NCBI GenBank assembly: GCA_005787345.1
Contig: SYBH01000148.1
Coordinates: 22,147-86,146 of the forward strand
Direction of reading: 5' to 3'
From: Actinomycetota bacterium
Lineage (GTDB): Bacteria > Actinomycetota > Acidimicrobiia > Acidimicrobiales > Acidimicrobilacustridaceae
DNA: 64,000 bases
The translations under genes were made by a program, and so were the position numbers. Shown here piece by piece: positions 61,125-64,000 of this stretch (positions within the stretch are counted from its first letter, which is position 1; every line of letters starts with the position of its first letter). The notes under the pieces were generated by a model. That model had not been told where the DNA came from. It searched no databases and was given only the letters and a program-made list of their open reading frames with translations.

Positions 61125-61982
61125 TCAGAACGAATCGGGTTCTGGCAACAGATCAGGAAATTCCGGATCTCGACCTTCGGCCTTTGCCGTAAAAGTCTCG
61201 ATCATGTCAGAGGGCTGAAACATTCCGGTTTGCCATGTCGCAATGTGATTCAGTCCGTCGATCACGCTGTGATCTCGCGAGTACAGAAGCATTTCTTTGG
61301 TGCCCCAGATTGCGAGCGGACTCTTGGACGCGATTTCGCGAGCGATAGCAAGAACTCCAGCGACGAGTTCTTCGTGAGTCGAGAAGATCTCGTTGATCAG
61401 CCCCACCTCAAGGGCCCGTTGGGCCGACAAACGTCGACCGGTATAGGCCATTTCTCGCGCAATGCCATCGGGAATGATTTTCGGGAGACGTTGCAACGTA
61501 CCGACATCGGCGGTCATCCCGATGTTGATTTCCTGAATCACAAAGAACGCATCTGCTGTTGCATATCGCATATCGGCAGCCGTCACCATGTCGACCGCGC
61601 CACCAATACACCCTCCTTGAATTGCGACAAGCACAGGCATGCGAACTCGCTCAAACGAGGTAAAGCTCTCCTGTAACAAGAGTGCGGTTTGACGCAGTCG
61701 GGCACGTACGCGGCCCATTTCATGGGAATCACCCGGCGTTATCGCCGTATCGCCAGAAGTAAAGACGCCAAGGTCCATACCGGCGCTGAAATGACGACCG
61801 GTTGAGGAAACAACGATCGCCCGCACGTCGCCGCGGGCATCAAGCCCGCGAACAATTTCGGGAAGTTCCGTCCAAAACTCTCGGACCATCGAATTGAGTT
61901 CGTCGGGACGGTTCAAGCGAATATGGGCGACCTTGTCGGTCACCTCAACATTGAAGCATGAAGAACTCAACGACGAACTCAT
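61125..61982 (-). CDS. Enoyl-CoA hydratase/isomerase family protein
   Basis: This 285-residue crotonase-fold protein has H-F-S-A-G-M-D-L-G and Q-G-G-C-I-G-G-A-V-D as oxyanion segments, and F-F-V-I-Q-E-I-N-I-G-M-T-A-D-V-G-T, with acidic residues as in delta(3,5)-delta(2,4)-dienoyl-CoA isomerases. The start ATG 61982 overlaps the PfkB stop by 4 bases (ATGA). It probably shifts or hydrates double bonds in acyl-CoA. Its link with a sugar/nucleoside kinase operon is odd. The exact reaction cannot be told. Confidence 0.9.
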   Translation of the reverse strand: MSSSLSSSCFNVEVTDKVAHIRLNRPDELNSMVREFWTELPEIVRGLDARGDVRAIVVSSTGRHFSAGMDLGVFTSGDTAITPGDSHEMGRVRARLRQTALLLQESFTSFERVRMPVLVAIQGGCIGGAVDMVTAADMRYATADAFFVIQEINIGMTADVGTLQRLPKIIPDGIAREMAYTGRRLSAQRALEVGLINEIFSTHEELVAGVLAIAREIASKSPLAIWGTKEMLLYSRDHSVIDGLNHIATWQTGMFQPSDMIETFTAKAEGRDPEFPDLLPEPDSF

Positions 61983-62995
61983 AACGCGCCTTTCACCAGC
62001 GCCGAGAGATTGACCTGTGGACGTGCGCCTATGTGTGAAACAGCTTCGGCCGCAACGATGGAAGCGGTACGGCCCGCCGTAAGGAGATCGGAACCCCCAA
62101 CCCACGCAGAGAGAAACCCTGCGGCGTAGAGGTCGCCCGCACCAGTTGTGTCGACAAGGTTTGCAGGGGCCGCCGGAACATCGACACGCTCGCCGTCGGA
62201 AGAGATGATCACGGAACCAGCCTCGCTACGGGTAAGGCATGCGATTGCGCAATGACCAGCGACACGACGGGCAGCCTCGTCGAAGTCATCGACCTCATAC
62301 AAGGAACAAATTTCATCTTCATTTGCAAAAAGAATGTCGACGTGATGTTCAACGATCTCTAAGAATTCGGCGCGATGGCGATCGACGCAGAATCCGTCGG
62401 AAAGTGTGAATGCGACTCGGGTACCTGCGCTTGCAGCCCAACCCATCACATTCCGAAGTGCGCTCTTGGCGGCAGGCTCATCCCATAGATACCCCTCGAG
62501 ATACACAACCCGTGCTGTCGGTACGAGTGAAAGATCAATATCGTCGGTCGTGAGCTGACCGGCGACACCTAATGAGGTGTTCATTGTTCGTTGTGCATCG
62601 GGAGTGACACAGATCAGGCAACGAGCAGTTCCCGCTGCTGCTTCAATACCGGTTGCCGGAAAACCATGAAACGCAACCCCAGCGGCACGAATGTCATGAG
62701 CGAAAACTTCACCTAGATCGTCGTCGGCAACTTTGCCGATGAACGCCACTGAAGTCCCAAGCGAGGCCAGACCAGCTGCGGTATTCGCAGCAGAGCCACC
62801 AGAGATTTCAACCGCTGGAGGCATCGCCGCATAGATGGTGCGAGCACGATCGGGATCGGTCAATTGCATCGAACCCTTCACCATCGCGTGATCCTCCAAG
62901 AAGGAATCATCGGTCTGGGCAAGTACGTCGACAATCGCATTGCCAACGCAGAGCACATCAAGGGATCGGTCTGAGGGAGGAAGGAGCGCAGTCAT
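61979..62995 (-). CDS. PfkB family kinase (adenosine kinase-like)
   Basis: This 338-residue protein has the PfkB features: V-G-N-A-I-V-D-V-L-A at the start, G-G-S-A-A-N-T-A-A-G-L-A-S-L-G (sugar-binding block), and D-T-T-G-A-G-D-L-Y-A-A-G with the catalytic aspartate. The G-S-M-Q-L-T segment and overall pattern suggest an adenosine kinase-like member; ribokinase-like specificity is possible. ATG 62995 is chosen because the divergent M1 aminopeptidase begins at 63020; the longer frame to 63508 is antisense to it. The stop overlaps the enoyl-CoA hydratase start. Confidence 0.9.
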   Translation of the reverse strand: MTALLPPSDRSLDVLCVGNAIVDVLAQTDDSFLEDHAMVKGSMQLTDPDRARTIYAAMPPAVEISGGSAANTAAGLASLGTSVAFIGKVADDDLGEVFAHDIRAAGVAFHGFPATGIEAAAGTARCLICVTPDAQRTMNTSLGVAGQLTTDDIDLSLVPTARVVYLEGYLWDEPAAKSALRNVMGWAASAGTRVAFTLSDGFCVDRHRAEFLEIVEHHVDILFANEDEICSLYEVDDFDEAARRVAGHCAIACLTRSEAGSVIISSDGERVDVPAAPANLVDTTGAGDLYAAGFLSAWVGGSDLLTAGRTASIVAAEAVSHIGARPQVNLSALVKGAL

Positions 62996-63019
62996 CGGGT
63001 CCGACCCTACGCTGGCTCC

Positions 63020-64000
63020 GTGACCGATACAGAACTTCTCCCCCACGAGGGCGAACCCAACCCCTACCGCCTCGACGGCCCCATTCGGCCTGTCCGCTAC
63101 GAACTCACCCTTGAACCCGATCTTGAAGCCGCCACGTTCGCCGGCGAGGTGCTGATTTCCGTTCTGGTCACCGCCCCGACTGACACCATCGCGTGCAACG
63201 CCCTCGACCTCGACATCCTCACCGCTGAACTCACCGAAGGCCCCCTCTCTGACGGCACACCTCTCGCCGTCATCGGCATCGCTCTTGATGCCGAGACCGA
63301 GCGAGTGACGTTCACGCTCGAACGCACCCTTGTTCCTGGAGAAGCACATCTCCGCATTCGGTTCAACGGACAGCTCAACGACAAACTGCGCGGCTTCTAC
63401 CGCTCCACCTTCACCGATACTGACGGTGTTGAGCAGGTCATCGCCACCACCCAATTCGAAGCCACCGATGCTCGCCGAGCATTCCCATGCTGGGACGAAC
63501 CCGATCACAAAGCTTCCTTTGTTATTTCTTTGATTGTCGACGAAGGCCTCTTTGCCGTTTCTAATGCATTGGAACTTTCACGCGTACCTGCACCCGATCG
63601 CATCGGAAAACATCTGGTGCGCTTCGCCGAGACGATCGTGATGTCGACCTACCTCGTGGCATTCGTGGTCGGCCCACTCGAAGCCACCGCTCCGATCGAC
63701 GTTGATGGCACGCCAATGCGAGTCATCTACCCCAAAGGGAAGGGCCACCTCACCGACTTCGCCCTAGAAGTTGGCGCCTTCTGCCTTCAACACTTCACGA
63801 ACTACTACGGAATCCCTTATCCAGGCGACAAGCTCGATCTCGTCGCTGTCCCTGATTTCGCGTTCGGCGCAATGGAAAACCTCGGATGTGTCACATTCCG
63901 CGAGATTCTTCTGCTGGTTGACCCCGCCACCACCACTCAGGCAGAACTACTCAACGTCACCGACGTCATTAATCACGAACTCGCCCACATGTGGTTTGGC
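63020..64000 (+). CDS. M1 family aminopeptidase (partial)
   Basis: A GTG at 63020 opens a frame that runs in phase to the right edge (327 codons). The product has the N-terminal beta domain of M1 peptidases (P-V-R-Y-E-L-T-L-E-P), F-P-C-W-D-E-P (D-E-P site), G-A-M-E-N (substrate N-terminus binding) and H-E-L-A-H-M-W-F-G, whose His-Glu-X2-His binds zinc. It is a PepN-like aminopeptidase cleaving N-terminal residues from peptides. The C-terminal half is outside the window. Its start lies 24 bases from the divergent PfkB gene. Confidence 0.95.
   Translation, partial: MTDTELLPHEGEPNPYRLDGPIRPVRYELTLEPDLEAATFAGEVLISVLVTAPTDTIACNALDLDILTAELTEGPLSDGTPLAVIGIALDAETERVTFTLERTLVPGEAHLRIRFNGQLNDKLRGFYRSTFTDTDGVEQVIATTQFEATDARRAFPCWDEPDHKASFVISLIVDEGLFAVSNALELSRVPAPDRIGKHLVRFAETIVMSTYLVAFVVGPLEATAPIDVDGTPMRVIYPKGKGHLTDFALEVGAFCLQHFTNYYGIPYPGDKLDLVAVPDFAFGAMENLGCVTFREILLLVDPATTTQAELLNVTDVINHELAHMWFG

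Noticed and set aside
62996..63508. N-terminal extension of the PfkB kinase
   Set aside because: The extra 171 codons are antisense to the M1 aminopeptidase, which has clear motifs; the kinase family start is at 62995.

Overview
The window looks like a chromosome segment of a high-G+C Gram-positive (Actinobacteria/Actinomycetota), most probably an environmental Acidimicrobiia-like lineage. Support comes from two tiny actinobacterial ribosomal proteins (bS22-like at 42545 and bL37-like at 57260), an Rpf-type resuscitation factor, DUF501 next to Ppx, an AftD-like arabinofuranosyltransferase, several F420/flavin luciferase-like oxidoreductases, a double-length FadE6-like acyl-CoA dehydrogenase and frequent GTG starts with 4-bp start/stop overlaps. 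The class-level placement is inference. I see no insertion sequence, phage gene, CRISPR array or rRNA, and no gene-free stretch above 300 bases.

Layout. (1) 1-6599: start of a peptide-type ABC transporter lipoprotein (runs off the left edge), two luciferase-like oxidoreductases, an NTF2-nitroreductase fusion and a tandem acyl-CoA dehydrogenase. (2) 6631-14150: surface-glycan genes: FkbM and class I methyltransferases, a GT2, a GT4 and a 1358-residue AftD-like membrane protein with a discoidin-type module. (3) 14161-15759: tRNA-Leu(UAA), an unknown gene and a RecB-like nuclease with an iron-sulfur cysteine staple. (4) 15777-20423: a minus-strand chain of overlapping genes (MobA-like, coxG, DUF501, ppx, GNAT, MFS). 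(5) 20513-28266: a form II CO-dehydrogenase-like molybdenum hydroxylase system: coxS-coxM on plus; two xdhC, coxE, coxD, pirin, a 48-residue membrane protein and coxL on minus. (6) 28335-47551: a housekeeping backbone whose gene set closely follows M. tuberculosis Rv1007c-Rv1026: divIC, eno, mazG, a PPIase lipoprotein, mfd, (KimA-like permease and OB-fold protein divergent), pth, rplY, prs, glmU, tRNA-Gln, bS22, ispE, rsmA, rpf, tatD, metG. (7) 47690-53907: CoA/lipid catabolism (three SDRs, ACAD10-like phosphotransferase, MBL hydrolase, enoyl-CoA hydratase, luciferase-like oxidoreductase). (8) 53958-64000: exported SurE, rsmI, DUF192, ychF, bL37, queF, an SGNH/MBOAT O-acyltransferase pair, an unknown gene, an enoyl-CoA hydratase, a PfkB-family kinase and the start of an M1 aminopeptidase.

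Three points stand out. metG carries an in-frame amber codon exactly at a conserved tyrosine next to its HIGH motif, although TAG is used as an ordinary stop elsewhere in the window. The cox-like cluster sits between divIC and DUF501, which are normally adjacent, and it has drawn DUF501 and ppx into its own overlapping operon. GlmU ends before the acetyltransferase active site. The cox genes form a coherent maturation set: MobA-like for the cytosine dinucleotide cofactor, XdhC for cofactor insertion, CoxD/CoxE for active-site maturation and CoxG for membrane docking. The CoxL loop is the form II AYRGAGR type, so CO is not the assured substrate.
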